A stretch of 14,776 bases of DNA from an uncultured Collinsella sp. GTDB lineage: Bacteria > Actinomycetota > Coriobacteriia > Coriobacteriales > Coriobacteriaceae. Positions 14,357 through 14,776 of the stretch are shown in pieces. Below the pieces are notes generated by a model that had not been told where the DNA came from, did not search any database, and worked only from the letters and a program-made list of their open reading frames with translations. The translations under genes were made by a program, and so were the position numbers. The stretch is from assembly GCA_900556365.1 (NCBI GenBank), contig USOG01000020.1, positions 1-14,776 of the forward strand. The letters are read 5' to 3'. Every line of letters starts with the position of its first letter. The stretch's first letter is position 1.

Positions 14357-14776
14357 CTAGGAGCGCGTCTCCATCTTGGCGTGGCACTTGGGGCAGGTGA
14401 CGCGGATTTTGCCCTTGCCCTTGGGGACGGAGAGCATCTGGCCGCAGTTGGGGCACTTGAGGTATGCCGTGGTCTTGCGACCCTTCCACATCTTCTTGGC
14501 CGTGCGCTTGGCGCGCTCAAAGTCTTCCTTGCTGGTGCCGGCCGCGCGTGAGGTGCTGGCCGCTGCAGCGCCGCCGCCCAAGCTGGCGACGAACTTGCCC
14601 AAGCCGGGAACATTGGCGGTCGTGGCGACAAAGGCCTCGTTCTCCTTGCGACGTGCATCGATATTTTTGGACAGGCCGCGCAGCACGCCAATCACGATGA
14701 CGGCGATGGCAATCCAGCTGAGCCACTGGATGCGGGCTATCGATCCGATCATCGCGATGACGATGCCGGCAAAACC
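14357..14776 (-). CDS. Membrane-anchored zinc-ribbon protein, 5' end outside window
   Basis: The minus-strand frame is open to the window edge; an ATG at 14752 gives 131 aa, but eight further codons (a GFAGIVIA-like hydrophobic run) continue to the edge, so the real start is probably outside. One clear membrane segment (WLSWIAIAVIVIGVL, near 10-24 counted from that ATG) is followed by a basic stretch, an Ala/Gly-rich linker (about 58-72), a Lys/Arg-rich segment, and a C-terminal zinc ribbon with C100-x2-C103-G and C120-x2-C123. This layout suggests an inner-membrane protein with the ribbon in the cytosol. I do not recognise a named family, and the function is unknown. It converges on the amidohydrolase gene and shares the terminator at 14301-14336. 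Confidence 0.8.
   Translation of the reverse strand, partial: GFAGIVIAMIGSIARIQWLSWIAIAVIVIGVLRGLSKNIDARRKENEAFVATTANVPGLGKFVASLGGGAAAASTSRAAGTSKEDFERAKRTAKKMWKGRKTTAYLKCPNCGQMLSVPKGKGKIRVTCPKCHAKMETRS

Overview
The window is a high-GC stretch of chromosome. Gene content, Shine-Dalgarno use and GC-ending codons suggest an actinobacterium of the Coriobacteriia, most likely a gut Collinsella or close relative. That placement is inference from overall look; there is no rRNA or other taxonomic marker. Most of it is housekeeping and metabolic: the 3' end of a TPR-protein gene overlapping smpB (trans-translation), a flavin reductase-like gene followed by a mini-rubredoxin gene too short for usual ORF cut-offs, a divergently placed Nramp metal transporter (mntH, minus strand), the complete gltB-gltD operon for NADPH-dependent glutamate synthase (about 6.2 kb), an unrecognised 235-aa protein, an AbiEi-like/PD-(D/E)XK-like accessory protein, a metal-dependent amidohydrolase, and the 3' part of a minus-strand membrane/zinc-ribbon protein.

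Layout: 1-1150 TPR protein and smpB; 1151-1356 a long hairpin and a terminator; 1357-2170 flavin reductase, promoter, rubredoxin, terminator; 1899-3503 mntH on the minus strand, whose open frame runs without its own stop through the rubredoxin gene; 3504-4024 the mntH/gltB intergenic region with three hairpin units; 4025-10209 gltBD; 10210-10624 a non-coding stretch with a perfect 24-bp inverted repeat; 10625-11332 unknown protein; 11366-11508 two hairpin units; 11608-12600 AbiEi/nuclease-like gene; 12606-12749 two more hairpin units; 12896-14266 amidohydrolase; 14270-14336 terminators; 14357-14776 membrane/zinc-ribbon protein.

The most unusual content is a dispersed family of strictly spaced hairpins. 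Each unit is a 15-19 bp inverted repeat (core GTCTCGATCTGTAAC and its complement GTTACAGATCGAGAC) around an interior of exactly 27 nt with poorly conserved sequence. Adjacent units are 23-24 nt apart, so dyad centres repeat every 80 bp (once 81). Seven complete units sit in three arrays between different genes, and a lone right half lies in the 3' end of the mntH frame. Arm changes are often matched on both sides (C-G to T-A, G-C to A-T), so pairing or dyad symmetry appears to be maintained while the interior drifts. Two of the arrays bracket the AbiEi/nuclease-like gene, which has no adjacent toxin partner. Whether that gene and the repeats form one system is a hypothesis; a mobile palindrome family (REP/BIME-like) is the main alternative.
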